Positions 10,706-22,031 of a DNA stretch of 64,000 bases are shown piece by piece. The stretch's first letter is position 1. The number at the start of each line of letters is the position of its first letter. The notes below the pieces were generated by a model. The model worked only from the letters and a program-made list of their open reading frames with translations. It searched no databases and was not told where the DNA came from. This DNA is from Siphonodentalium dalli (taxonomy: Eukaryota; Mollusca; Scaphopoda; Gadilida; Siphonodentaliidae), in NCBI GenBank assembly GCA_032622095.1, contig CP136066.1:233374961-233438960 (forward strand), read 5' to 3'. Made by a program: the position numbers and the translations under genes.

Positions 10706-11299
10706 CTGCCTGACATTATCTTGCATATAGTACATACTATATAAAGAGATAAACTAAAGACTGGCCCACTGAGTTTTCATATTTTCTGACACAAGCTCTT
10801 TTTTTTTTTTTAAACTACCAAATCCGCAAAAAATCTGTTGACATATCACTTGTAAAATTTCAAATTATCAACCACACACATGGGACCCTCCGGGCAACTT
10901 TGTGATGTACCATAAAATTTTGACCTGGTATTTTCAGGACCGCCGAATAATATTATTGAGAAACTCAGCTGACATTATGGTCATACGCGAAATAATGGAG
11001 AACAAATCTATGTATCAGTTTGACCACACTTGCTCACAGTACAGGGTTTGACCAACATACATGCTATGAAAGCTATATAATACTCATATATGCAACGTAT
11101 ATCATTGGTCGCATAACACTATGTGGACATATGTTATGTTTGCTAAAACAATCACTCACAAAAGTTCCCGGACACGTTACAATATGTAAAATATGTAATA
11201 TAAGACTCCAGTCATTTGGTTGTATATTCAGATATATTAAAGCACAACATAATTTAATAGGCCAGTTTGCCAATTATTGTTAATAGTAACCACTTGCTT
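10706..11299. other. Low-copy DNA, no gene seen
   Basis: AT-rich sequence. The frames at 11020-11283 and on the opposite strand overlap each other and show no motif. Confidence 0.4.
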
Positions 11300-11436
11300 T
11301 TAGAATTATCCATCTTACAACCGCAATTTGATGAGTGGGTTCCCCTCCCCGACTCTTTTTTCAAATATTGTTTACCCCCGAAGCCAAAGAAATAGTAATG
11401 TAGGAGCGTCTCGTCGGAATGAGTACCTTTAACTAA
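11300..11436. mobile_element. Partial copy of the TTAA MITE (right arm)
   Basis: The block GATGAGTGGGTTCC..., TTTACCCCCGAAGCCAAAG and the end GAATGAGTACCTTTAA follow the right arm of the 10039-10514 element in the same order. A left arm is not present nearby, so this is a solo or truncated arm. Confidence 0.7.
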
Positions 11437-11621
11437 TGCTTTACATTCACTCAGCAACCAGGCTTTACGCGGAATGATATGTTGTCAGTTTTAATGGCAG
11501 GGGAAATTACATTCATGCATAAGAGTTAGCCGCTGTCAACCTATGTAAGGACCGATTGAGTCACCCCATGCATCACGGTGCATGTACGCACAAACCACCG
11601 ACCTTCCGCGAGATTAATATT

Positions 11622-11770
11622 ATCCATCATGATCCGGGGTGTGGGATGGAAAAATCTCACCCGAGGGGGCAGATATTTGGGCCGGACACGAGGCTTGCCG
11701 AGTGTCCGGTCCAAATATCTGGCCCCGAGGGTGAGATTTTTCCATTCCCACACCCCGGGTCATGATGGAT
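11622..11770. repeat. Hairpin element with ~68-bp arms
   Basis: Arms centred near 11696 start ATCCATCATGATCCGGGGTG and end in the complementary CCGGGTCATGATGGAT, with about 90 percent arm identity and a loop of roughly a dozen bases. The arms contain GGAAAAATCTCACCC and its complement. Probably a foldback MITE, with no target duplication identified. Confidence 0.85.
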
Positions 11771-12934
11771 CATTTTTCTCCCACACCCAGGTGGGGGGGG
11801 GGGTGAAAAATAAAATTCCGGCACGTTTTTTTAGTGTTTTGGCAATGAGTTGGGCTTCAAAACCACTTTGAATGAGAGAAATAATGTAATTCTAACTGGT
11901 AAACTGACTGCAGGCAGTTATCGTGTTGTATTTTGTTGCAAATTTTGAAATCCAAGATGGCCGCTGGCAGCCATGTTTTTTTGGCCGAATGACCTCAAAA
12001 TGACTCATTCCTATTTACATGTCCTTGTTAACATCCATGATAAATAGTATGCACAGAAATTCATATACAGCTGTTTACAGTGAATTTCCCCCCGCAAATC
12101 TCTGTTGTAGTGTTAAAAGGGGGGGGTGGGTGTCAAAAAATGGTCGGAAAAAACTGCTGTAAACGGAAAAAAAATTGGCGGTGGGGGTGGGTGGGTACAC
12201 AAAATGATCGAAAGGGAAAAAATGCCATACGTGCCTGAATTTTTTTTACGAGTTTGAGTCTGTCAGTCTTGAAATCGACATCCTGAAATCAACATACTAC
12301 GTCACGAGAACGAAATGTTGCACCTGCACAATTTCGATAAAGGCGGATTGATATGAAATATTTGCCACTAGGTCAAACGTGTTTTGCTATGGGAATAAAC
12401 CCCACCATAAGGGATAAGGTAAATATTTCTGATTTCGTGATTGAGGAACTATTATTTTAATAATTAAACAGATTTATAAGAACAATAATATGTTTTCTAA
12501 ATGGAAACTATTTCTTTCGCATGTTGCGGCATGAAGCGTCATCTTTGTTTTGATTTTTCACTTGAAAAGTTCATTCACTGTCTGATTCAATTTGAAGAAT
12601 TCGCCTTCTCTTCGGTTGAGCATGGTCACACGTGTATATGTTTATTGTGCATTTGTTCAACTCCGCGCCAGCAAATTGAATGTGTGTTTCCAATGATTTG
12701 TGGAACTGGATAAATGTTCGAAGGAGCAGTAAGAGGAAATGTTGTCACCAAACTGTTTAGGTTTGTCGCCATTGTTTTGTTGACAAATCCAGACCGCTCA
12801 CATAAAATAGTTCCGGCTATTAATTATATAGGTGAAGTAGTCACGTGGGTAGTGTGAGATAGCAGATCACGTGTTATGTGAGACAGGGAAATCTCACCCA
12901 GGTGACCCAGCTATCTCACATGGGCTGCCTGTGC
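11771..12934. other. Low-copy DNA with G-rich runs
   Basis: G runs at about 11791-11802 and 12118-12130 and a GGTGGGGGTGGGTGGG stretch near 12180-12195 could form quadruplexes. No gene is supported. The frame at 12501-12713 has no recognisable domain. Confidence 0.4.
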
Positions 12935-13093
12935 TAAATGTGTAGGGGTGGGAGAAACTGGCATCTCCTCCAGAGTACAGATCTTGGGTTCACACCCGAC
13001 TACCGCGGGGCACGAACCCTCGACTGGATCGAGTATCAAGTGGATAGAGGAATCAGAGTGAGACAATTTACCCACTGGACCAACGGACGCCCC
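12935..13093 (-). mobile_element. tRNA-derived SINE head
   Basis: On the minus strand the element starts GGGGCGTCCGTTGGTCCAGT. It contains an internal RNA polymerase III box A (TGGTCCAGTGG type, 13071-13083) and box B (GGGTTCGTGCCCC, 13007-13019) about 55 bp apart. The first bases pair with sequence after box B, as in a tRNA acceptor stem. The tRNA-like head is followed by a non-tRNA body. The 3' limit is uncertain, and GTGAGATAGC motifs further left may belong to the tail. A decayed tRNA gene is the alternative, but the long downstream body favours a SINE. Confidence 0.6.
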
Positions 13094-13165
13094 TAACTAG
13101 AACTAAAACTGTTTTCTTACAATTAATTCACATACCAAGTTGTAGGATAATCGGAAAAACACTAC

Positions 13166-13418
13166 TTAACCCTTTCATGGCTGGAGCTTCCTGAAATTTT
13201 GCAAAAACCCTGTGCCAATGCATTCTCTGATATATGCGATAGTCGCATATATAAGAGAATGCATTGGCCTAACAACCTATTTACCTTGACCTTGTAAGCC
13301 AGTGCATGCCCTTATATATGCAAGGCTTACAATGAGAGACTCGCATATATATATGAAAATGCACTGGCACAGGATCTTCAATGCTGCACCAATGCAGCTG
13401 TCGACATGAAAGGGTTAA
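13166..13418. mobile_element. TTAA-flanked double-hairpin MITE, copy A
   Basis: TTAA at both ends (13166-13169, 13415-13418) flanks termini CCCTTTCATGGCTGGAGC and CATGAAAGGG. Inside are two hairpins, 13215-13267 and 13299-13367, with the GCATTCTCT...TATATATGCGA arm found elsewhere in the window. CCC/GGG termini beside TTAA are the signature of piggyBac-type transposons. No transposase is present. Confidence 0.85.
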
Positions 13419-14150
13419 GTTATCATCTGGACTGATCAGGAGACCAAATTTTTTGTTTGCAAATCCTTTCTAAGTGTTTTCTTGCAACTAAAGTTTCTAA
13501 ACCACATATATCAAGCTTTTGAGTTGATCAGGAAACCATAACCAAAGTTATCATGCGAAATTAAAAGACGGATGAACAAACGATTTATGTAATATGAATG
13601 TCTTTTTTTCAAATCAGACATATAGAAATACAAAAACAGAGAACTTACTAGTTCAACTTTCACTCTGACTCTGAGCCAATACATACTTTTTTCAGCAAGA
13701 TCTACAGACAAAATAAGTACAATCAATGGACCACTGTGACCATTAATGATAACCTGATTATTATATGCAGATTATTAGTTGATTTAAATCTCCTCGGGTA
13801 TGTTTTGATTAGGAGTCAGAAGGAATATTGGCACATGGAATGTGATAAACGTATATAACATGTGTAAACTTAACTAACATATATAACATATGACTTTGTC
13901 TATGTAGCTGTAACTACTTAACTGAAAGTATAGCGAGATTGGCTATTTTCCCTTCCTCGTATTTGAAAAATTTGATCAGGTATATAAGATGTGTCAATTT
14001 AATGACTAACACATACAGCATGTGTCAATTTAAAGAAGCTCAACCCATTTAAATGTGTCAATTTAAAGAAGCTCAACCCATTTTAAGCACAAATGTATTA
14101 TAAGATGTACTGTTATTTATATTGATAACATTTTTAACATATTTATCAAC
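13419..14150. other. Low-copy AT-rich DNA
   Basis: No gene is supported. A block with AATTTAAAGAAGCTCAACCC is directly repeated at about 14027 and 14059. Confidence 0.4.
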
Positions 14151-14437
14151 ATGTCAAATCCATACTGAAAAAGCAAACCCTGAACTGGAAGCTATAATTA
14201 ACCCTTCCATGACTGGAGCTTCCTTAATTTTCACGAAAACCCTGTGCCAATGCATCCTCTTATATATGTGAGTCGCTCATATAAAGAGAATGCCTATATA
14301 AATACAATATTTACCTTGATCTTGCAAGTCAGTGCATTCTCTTATATATGCCATATGGGAGACTCGCATATATAGGAGAATGCATTGGCACAAGGTTTTC
14401 GTGAAAATTCAGGAAGCTCCAATCATGGTAGGGTTAA
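14151..14437. mobile_element. TTAA-flanked double-hairpin MITE, copy B, with duplicated left flank
   Basis: The element proper is 14202-14433 with TTAA at 14198-14201 and 14434-14437, termini CCCTTCCATGACTGGAGC and its near complement. Its hairpins are at about 14246-14294 (degraded) and 14329-14391. The flank 14151-14197 (ATACTGAAAAAGCAAACCC, then AACTGGAAGCTATA) recurs beside copy C, so flank and element were duplicated together. Confidence 0.85.
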
Positions 14438-14506
14438 ATATACATATATAATTATATTAATATGTTTTCTAGCTTCCAGTTCAGGGTTGTTTATGGTTTG
14501 CTTGTC

Positions 14507-14806
14507 TTTAACCCTTTCATGAACATGTAAAATCCTTACTGAAAAAGCAAACACCTTAAACAACCCATAACTGGAAGTTATATTTAACCCTTCCATGACT
14601 GGAGCTTCCTGAATTTTTGCCAAAACTTTGCGCCTCGTATATATCAGATAATGCATTGACCTAACAATATGCATCGTCATCTTGTAAGCCAGTTCATTCT
14701 CTTATATATGCGAGGCTCCCTATGGGAGACTCGCATATATAAGAGAATGTCCTGGCTCATGATCTTTAATGCAGCACCAGCGCAGTTCCCATCGTGAAAG
14801 GGTTAA
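14507..14806. mobile_element. TTAA-flanked double-hairpin MITE, copy C, with duplicated flank
   Basis: The element proper is 14588-14802 between TTAA at 14584-14587 and 14803-14806, with a half-lost first hairpin near 14625-14660 and a complete second hairpin at 14687-14756. The left flank repeats that of copy B. An extra TTAACCCTTTCATGAAC terminus at about 14511 suggests a further deleted copy immediately upstream. Confidence 0.8.
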
Positions 14807-15415
14807 GAGGCTAACGATTGGTGGAATAAAGCTTTACTCTTTTTAACCATTTGAACACTGACTTTGATTGATTGGACGTGTTTATTGTCACTTTCAACAG
14901 CTGAGGTTGTATCGTGACAAAACAAAAGGAGAAATTAATTCCGACTAGCTGCTAAGCATTTGTTTATTTTGTTCTGAACAAGACGCCTGCCAATATGACC
15001 AAATAATAGGGTTATGAAATTGTTCTTATTCTTAACCCTCCCTTAACGGGGAAATATATTGAATATTTAGTGGATTTAGTGATAATCACACTTAGTATGT
15101 AAATATATTGTTATATAGTATACTACCATCGAAGTGTGATGTCGAAGTTATGTATTATTGCACCACGTGATTCGCATTGCATTAGATATATAAAATATAT
15201 TTAATCCGGCCCATATTAAATAATAATTAATATACCAAACGCACACCATGCATGGGACACGTGTACGATTGGTTATATCAAACTCGCATATCTACGCTAA
15301 TCCTGAATGGTGATAACTATATATACAACGTACTAGCTTTGACTAAATAACGGATATGTGTGTGTATATATAACGGATATGAAAGAATGTATAACACCAC
15401 AAGTGATCAACTTTG
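14807..15415. other. Low-copy AT-rich DNA
   Basis: No gene, tandem repeat or hairpin of note is recognised. Confidence 0.4.
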
Positions 15416-15423
15416 GTCATACA

Positions 15424-15868
15424 CAAGTCTGCAAATAGCGTGTCTGTCGTTTGTAGAATGGGGTCCCCAGATGGTGAATTTAGTGACGCTATCCCGCATA
15501 GCGGACTAGCATCACTAAATTCACCATCTGTGGACCTCATTCTGCTAAGGCCCTCAACTGCTATGGCAGACCTAGGATCAGATTGAAGTTCCCCAGTTGA
15601 AGTTGGTGATGTTCACCCATTGGGTACCTCAATTATGAACTTTGTCTTCTGTAAATTAGGGGATATAGAAACTTCCTAGAAGGGAAATGTAACTAAAACC
15701 AATGTTAATTTAATACTATAGATACTTCCCAGAAGATGAGGCCTAAGCAGAATGAGGTCTCTAGAGGGTGAATTTGGATATGCTAGCCCGCTGTGCGGGA
15801 TAGCATCACTAAATTCACCCTCTGGGGACCTCATTCTGCAAATGGCAGACACGCTATTTGCAGGCTTG
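15424..15868. mobile_element. hAT-like non-autonomous element with two internal hairpins, copy 2
   Basis: An exact 8-bp target duplication GTCATACA lies at 15416-15423 and 15869-15876. Terminal inverted repeats begin CAAGTCTGCAAATAGCGTGT and end in the complement of CAAGCCTGCAAATAGCGTGT. Hairpins of AGAGGGTGAATTTAG type sit just inside each end (about 15463-15540 and 15750-15832), with about 195 bp of core between. This is the most intact copy of the family also found at 1637-2057 and inside 47411-48294. Confidence 0.9.
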
Positions 15869-15876
15869 GTCATACA

Positions 15877-17770
15877 TAAGTCAAATTCTCCTATTGGGTG
15901 TGTTGGCTTGGGTTGATTCTTTAAAAAACACTTCTTTCAATATCACGGTTATTTCGTCAATATTTATCCTCAATTAATATCCTATGAGATCAATCTCAAT
16001 CAATCCTCTGTTGTCGGGATTAGATATTAAACAATATCTAATCGCCCCTTCCGATTAAGTATTTATTTATATGTAATCCTATGAGAATGGCCTGGATTAT
16101 ACAGCCCGAAATATGCTCCTGTGTTGTGGTTCGTGTGGCGTCTTAGTCCCTAAAAGAAGTTTATCAATGTTAATGGCGTACATCCCAAGGCTCAGGTTGA
16201 TTTAGTGAGGGGACTGAACTCTATATCAGACCAGCGTACACCCCTAGGCTAGGATGGATTTAACAACATGGCGCTCAAAATATATTGATTTTTACACAGT
16301 GTACTGTTAAACATCTCGCGCGATAAAATACATTCGGCAATTCGTACGATATTGAAGAAATCCAACTGCCTTCTTTTTGGCATTCAGGGTATAGACAAAT
16401 TAAGCTTAAGGACTTGGTCTAAACGGGAGAACTGGTCTGTCCATAGAATCGTGCGCTGAAACTGTACACGTATAATTATAACAGATAGCTTTATATCTGT
16501 TATAGTAATCTAATAGTCACTTTATACGTGGGAAAACCTTAACACAAATTAGTACAAGAAAACCATAATCAGAAATGGTAAAGCTCTCAAGATCATATTA
16601 TTAGCCATAAATATATATTATATTATAAAATATATTGGTTACATGAATTCACCGCCTCAGAATTCCGTTAAAACAACTAATCCTTCGAATTATTACAAAC
16701 AACTATACGGCTTATTACTGCAGGTTTCCCATTCATCACACCAGAAAGCTTCTAAATGCGGATACAAAATCGGAGGTATTGTGTTCCCGCCAAGAGTGCA
16801 TGGTCCAGACATTGTTCATACCTAAACATCGAAAGCAATTAACGCGGTCATAATTGTTACATACTGCAACGATAAGACATCCAGCGGATACACACCCCAC
16901 GAAAACCCGAAATGTGTTGTCCTGCGAGAAATCCCATCGCTATAGCTCAATTTGACACGGCCATATTAGTCTTCCTACAATATCCATAAACAAGATCATA
17001 TAATATATACCCATGATTTTAATTATAGAATATAAAATATATTGGTTTCGCGAATGACCAACTCAGAATTCCGTTAAAATAACAATAACAACCAACACAT
17101 AATTAACGAACCGGCGGCCGACTCGGTCGTCTCCGACCACAACCATCAGTGGGCTGCAGAACGAAAAATATCTATAAAAGTTGAAATATAAGACTTACAA
17201 ATTATCTTTTTAGTTTCGTTTATTGGTAATTGACATAGCTTGTCACAAACCAAAAATCAACATTATTGACATAATAATGTAAAGGACAATAAACGAAATT
17301 GAAATTCCCAACTACACCTTTTACCGGTGACCGGCCTCCTGATCGCGCAGTTCGACTTTTAAATAAACCGGAAAAACCAATTTTCTATTTATAAAAGTCC
17401 CATCGGCTCACATGTTTCTAATATTTGGCCAGCAGTATACACGCAGGCGTGCTAATACTATCTAAACTTATTTAAAGTGGCACATACAAATCACACCGTA
17501 AAACTACTGCAATGGTTTGGCATACAAAAGCGTACAACTTAATTATTGAATGAATAATGCATATAATATAATAACATGACCTGAGACTCAGGGTTCTCTA
17601 CAATTTTATTTATACTTTTTTAATTATGGATTGGCTAAAACTGCTCACTATCTGTTCATCATTAGCAGAATATAAGCTTCCGGTGAGCAAGGTACTTTGT
17701 TTGTGGGCCCAGGACACTGTGGCATCCCCCATTGCTCATTCTGATGTGGGCACCATAAAACATTACTTAT
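15877..17770. other. Low-copy DNA with one satellite-core copy and a dispersed repeat
   Basis: A single unit of the satellite core (GAGGGGACTGAACTCTATAT, then CAGACCAGCGTA) is at 16207-16240. The block 16560-16650 (AAGATCATATTATTAGCCAT) recurs at 27045-27070, and a related one is at 16990-17045, so the interval carries a dispersed repeat. Sequence near 17185-17285 resembles 29030-29095. No gene is supported. Confidence 0.5.
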
Positions 17771-17776
17771 ACTTAC

Positions 17777-18446
17777 GTTTTATGGGCATCGTTTTTGAAT
17801 CGCAACCCTAATCTGCATGGAATACGGTCATCGCTGCTTTCTGCTTCATCGTCGCACGATGACGAATCATCGTCGTCGACGTCGTCGCTTACATCCGAAT
17901 CATCGACTATCTTTTTCCTGCTAGCTCGGAGACGACATTTGCGCGACCTCTGATGACCCTTTGATGACCTCTGATGACCCTTTGTCTTCTGTGTGCTTGC
18001 TGTCGACTGTGACGTAACATCGTTACCAAATGCGAAAGGGTAATCAGGATGCGTGCATTCTAGCGGATGAATACGACAATCATACGACATCGGAGTGAGT
18101 CGCCGGTTGTTGATATACCTCTTATTAAGCTTTAGTAAATAGTCCTTCTCTCTGCATGCCTGGAACCAAGGTGGTGTGCACCATTGTTGGTCTTGTTCAA
18201 CGTCAGGGATTGGCGGAAGACTCGTATGCATGTTACTCTCGTGTGTACCACCTGATCCGGTGTAACCCTGTTCTAACCCGGTCATGAATCGACTACGTCG
18301 AACATGCTTATCACGTAATTCTCTGGCTTTTTGACGCGCCTCTTCTGGGAAGCTTTGGAACAGTATGCCATTGCGAGAATCAGCATAAAGTACCCTGTGT
18401 ATGTCATTAAGAGTATTTCGTGTTGGTTTGCCTAGGATATACTTGT
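17777..18446 (-). CDS. Probable internal coding exon, unknown protein
   Basis: A single minus-strand frame is open from 18483 to a stop at 17773. It contains an acceptor-like TATCTTTGCAG ending at 18447 and a consensus donor GTAAGT at 17776-17771. Together these define an exon of about 670 nt coding roughly 222 residues. The translation is not repetitive. It has a mixed, Arg-rich first part (EARQKARELRDKHVRRSRF), a Trp/Pro/Cys-containing middle (WCTPPWFQACREKDYLLKLN), a Ser/Lys/Arg-rich segment with a KGHQRSSKGHQRSRK duplication, and an acidic Ser tail (DDVDDDDSSSCDDEAESSDD). Adjacent basic and acidic low-complexity segments suggest a nuclear or nucleic-acid-associated protein, but no domain is recognised. 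Flanking exons are not identifiable. If unspliced, translation could start at the Met at 18285 (170 residues). Confidence 0.5.
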
Positions 18447-18514
18447 CTGCAAAGATATTTTTAAAAATCCATGAGATACCGGGTTAGTGGATCAAAGCAC
18501 CAAGAATATGAATC

Positions 18515-18727
18515 GAATCACACTTTGTTATGAATTGTCCGGCATACGAAAACATTCGCATTAGTTGTTTCGCAGCAATAGGCGAGTATATAACCGATTT
18601 CCATAGAATGACAAAAGACAATAAATTTAATTATATAATGGAAAATAGGCACATTGATACCACCAATATCTTATGCGACATGATCCGGTCCTTCTTTGAA
18701 AAACGGCAGAGTTTATCAAGTGGATAA
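18515..18727 (+). pseudogene. 3' coding scrap of a second non-LTR retrotransposon
   Basis: The frame reads ESHFVMNCPAYENIR and then a 50-odd residue tail ending RSFFEKRQSLSSG before a stop. The E-x-H-x5-C-P-x-Y-x-x-x-R pattern is the usual C-terminal signature of CR1/L2/Jockey-type reverse transcriptase ORFs. Upstream the frame is closed (TGA at 18509-18511), so only the last 70 codons survive, as expected of strong 5' truncation. It lies on the strand opposite to the neighbouring exon and, unlike the 6.2-8.2 kb LINE, does not share its C-terminal sequence. Confidence 0.65.
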
Positions 18728-18983
18728 TAATTATAAGAACTTATGAGTGAGTATATACTGAATATAAATTTTGACTGAGTCGGGTTTTTGTTTAATTCAT
18801 GCTATTATTGTACATGTATGTTTTATATTATATGTTATATGTTTGCAACTGCTATTGAGGTGATATTGCAATAACATATTGTATCTTGTATGAATCGATA
18901 AGTGTCATAAGTGCATGCATACGAAATAATTGTATTCTGTACGTTCTAAAAAGGAATGAGAAATGTGACAGAAATAACCACAA
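18728..18983 (+). other. Probable LINE 3' untranslated region
   Basis: AT-rich sequence following the LINE coding scrap, including TATTGTACATGTATGTTTTA. The 3' boundary cannot be set. Confidence 0.4.
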
Positions 18984-19055
18984 GGGATAGTTATGTCCTC
19001 TCGTTACGCTGATCTGATATAGAGTTATGTCCCCTCGCTACGCTGGTGTGACCGT
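18984..19055 (-). repeat. Two inverted units of the satellite core
   Basis: Read on the minus strand, this holds AGCGTAGCGAGGGGACATAA and a second AGCGTAACGAGAGGACATAA, joined by CTCTATATCAGA. It is the same core as the 19.2-26.5 kb array but in opposite orientation, about 170 bp before the array starts. Confidence 0.8.
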
Positions 19056-19222
19056 TGTCACAACTTATACAGCATGTAATGGAATCTTACATTTTTAGTT
19101 GATTTTTGTCCATTAGAATTCATTATGCATTAGTCTGAGAAACTGATTCCGTTTGGAATTTGGCCAGATCAGAAAAAAGTGTAAGATTTCCTTATATTAT
19201 ATACACCTGGTGGCAGCTAGTG

Positions 19223-21083
19223 GTCAGACCAGCGTAGTGAGGGAATTGAACTCTAAATGAAACCAGCGTAGTGAGGTTACTGAACTATATATGAAACCAG
19301 CGTGTAGTGAGGTTACTGAACTCTATATGAAACCAGCGTAGTGAGGTTACTGAACTCTATATGAAACCAGCGTAGTGAGGTTACTGAACTCTATATGAAA
19401 CCAGCGTAGTGGGGTTACTGAACTCTATATGAAACCAGCGTAGTGAGGTTACTGAACTCTATATGAAACCAGCGTAGTGAGGTTACTGAACTCTATATCA
19501 GACCAGCGTAGTGAGGTTACTGAACTCTATATGAAACCAGCGTAGTGAGGTTACTGAACGCTATATGAAACCAGCGTAGTGAGGTTACTGAACTCTATAT
19601 GAAACCAGCGTAGTGAGGTTACTGAACGCTATTCAGACCAGCGTAGTGAGGTTACTGAACTCTATATGAAACCAGCGTAGTGAGGTTACTGAACGCTATA
19701 TGAAACCAGCGAAGTGAGGTTACTGAACTCTATATGAAACCAGCGTAGTGAGGTTACTAAACTCTAAATGAACCCAGCGTGTAGTGAGGTTACTGAACTC
19801 TATTTGAAACCAGTGTAGTGAGGTTACTGAACGCTATATGAAACCAGCGAAGTGAGGTTACTGAACTCTATATGAAACCAGCGTAGTGATGTTACTGAAC
19901 TATATATCAGACCAGCGTAGTGAGGTTACTGAACTCTATTTGAAACCAGTGTAGTGAGGTTGCTGAACTCTATATGAAACCAGCGTAGTGAGGTTACTGA
20001 ACTCTATATGAAACCAGCGTAGTGAGGTTACTAAACTCTATATGAAACCAGCGTAGTGAGGTTACTGAACTATATATGAAACCAGCGTAGTGAGGTTACT
20101 GAAATCTATATGAAACCAGCGTAGTGAGGTTACTGAACTCTATATCAGACCAGCGTAGGGAGGTTACTGAACTCTATATGAAACCAGCGTAGTGAGGTTA
20201 CTGAACTCTATATGAAACCAGCGTAGTGAGGTTACTGAACTCTATATGAATCCAGCGTAGTGATGTTACTGAACTATATATCAGACCAGCGTAGTGAGGT
20301 TACTGAACTCTATATGAAACCAGCGTAGTGAGGTTACTGAACTATATATGAAACCAGCGTAGTGAGGTTACTGAACTCTATATGAAACCAGCGTAGTGAG
20401 GTTACTGAACTCTATATGAAACCACCTTAGTGAGGTCACTGAACTCTAAATGAAACCAGCGTAGTGAGGTTACTGAACGCTATATCAGACCAGCGTTGTG
20501 AGGTTACTGAACTATTTATGAAACCAGCGTAGTGAGGTCACTGAACTCTATATGAAACCAGCGTAGTGTTGTTATTGAACTCTATATCAGACCAGCGTAG
20601 TGAGGTTACTGAACTCTATATGAAACCAGCGTAGTGAGGTTACTGAACTATATATGAAACCCGCGTAGTGAGGTTACTGAACGCTATATCAGACCAGCGT
20701 AGTGAGGTTACTGAACTCTATGTGAAACCAGCGTAGTGAGGTCACTGAACTCTATATGAAACCAGCGTAGTGAGGTTACTGAACTCTATATGAAACCAGC
20801 GTAGTGAGGTTACTGAACTCTATATGAAACCAGCGTAGTGAGGTTACTGAACTCTATATGAAACCAGCGTAGTGAGGTCACTGAACTCTATATGAAACCA
20901 GCGTAGTGAGGTTACTGAACTCTATATGAAACCAGCGTAGTGAGGTTACTGAACTCTATATGAAACCAGCGTAGTGAGGTTACTGAACTCTATATGAAAC
21001 GAGCGTAGTGAGGTTACTGAACTCTATATGAAACCAGCGTAGTGAGGTTACTGAACTCTATATCAGACCAGCGTATAGTGGTG
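19223..21083 (+). repeat. 34-bp satellite array, about 54 copies
   Basis: Unit ACCAGCGTAGTGAGGTTACT followed by GAACTCTATATGAA. Copies differ mainly by TATATGAA against TATATCAG and by TTACTG against TCACTG. A few units have CGTGTAGTG. The last unit before the transposon already shows the TATAGTG form of the following 36-bp array. Because 34 is not a multiple of three, long frames do not persist here. Confidence 0.97.
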
Positions 21084-21091
21084 GGTCTGAA

Positions 21092-22031
21092 CAGGAACGT
21101 GGCGACAGGGGGTTTGGGGTATCTCACCCCCCCCCCACTTTGGTCAAAATTGTCAATGGTTGGAAATTTCATAACTGACACAACATTAGTTGGAAATTTC
21201 ACACCAACAATAGGTTGAAAATGTTCTTGTAGGTGGGGGGTATTATTTTTGGAGTATTATTGGGGGGGGGTATTATTTTTGGACCAATAACATTGGTCCA
21301 AAATTAATACCGCCCCCCCCCCTAATAAATTGCATATTTTGCTACTTTTGGTCAAACTTTGGGACTGAAATGGCCATTAGTTGAAAATTTTCCAACCTTA
21401 GGGGGGGGGTGTCAGGTTGGAAATTTTCAACACTCGGAAAGATTGTGTCCTGGTCTCTCCCCTGGCCAGTCAAAAACTGCTAGTTAATTTAAGAAAACAA
21501 CATTGTCCCACATTTGGTCAACATTGGAATTGTCATCAGTTGGAAATGTTCCAACCTAAGTGGTGGTGTTCATGTTTGAAATTTTCAACTCTAGGAAGGC
21601 TTGAGCTAGTCTAGATGCTGGGATTTTGCGATTTTCTTGTTCAGATTTCAAAATGTTCACACACCGGGCCGACCATTCCCCCCCCCCCCCCCCCCCCCCC
21701 GTGGCCAATAAAACTGCTAATTAGTTTAAGAACACAATATTTTGCTACACTTGGTCAAAATTGTGGACTGAAATGGTCAGCAGTTGGAGAATTTTACAAC
21801 CTAGGGTGAGTATGAGGTTTGAAATTTCCAACACTAGGAAAGCATGAGGCCAGGATAGATGCTAGGATTTTGCGATTTTCTTGTTTAGTTTTCAAACTTT
21901 TCTCACACCAAGCCGAACAACCATGGTCTGCCCGGTTTGTCTTGGACTCTTGTCCGTAGCCGTGTGCATTTGTCTGGTTCAAATATATGAATGTTCACCT
22001 CCCCAACGGTGACCCTCTAGCAACGTTCCTG
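21092..22031. mobile_element. hAT-type non-autonomous element, 940 bp, inserted in the satellite
   Basis: An exact 8-bp duplication GGTCTGAA at 21084-21091 and 22032-22039 flanks ends CAGGAACGTGGCGA and the complement of CAGGAACGTTGCTA. The duplicated bases are satellite sequence, so insertion was into the array. The interior repeats TTGGAAATTTTCAAC-like phrases and GTCAAAA/TTAAGAAC blocks in several degenerate copies, with C/G homopolymers including a C run of over 20 at about 21679-21701. No transposase frame is present. The ends and target size are those of hAT elements. A shorter relative is at 55868-56604. Confidence 0.9.

Noticed and set aside
10346-11457. Two small minus-strand proteins with similar KGTxxDxTxLxYYFxGFGG sequence (10346-10555, 11254-11457), suggesting a gene pair
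   Set aside because: The similarity is that of the inverted arm of a TTAA MITE and its solo right arm, not conserved coding.
11556-11871. Plus- and minus-strand ORFs over the 11.6-11.8 kb region
   Set aside because: Both are readings of the same hairpin, whose arms make each strand resemble the other.
12950-13093. Functional tRNA gene on the minus strand
   Set aside because: Boxes A and B are present, but arm pairing is imperfect and a non-tRNA body follows, which favours a SINE.
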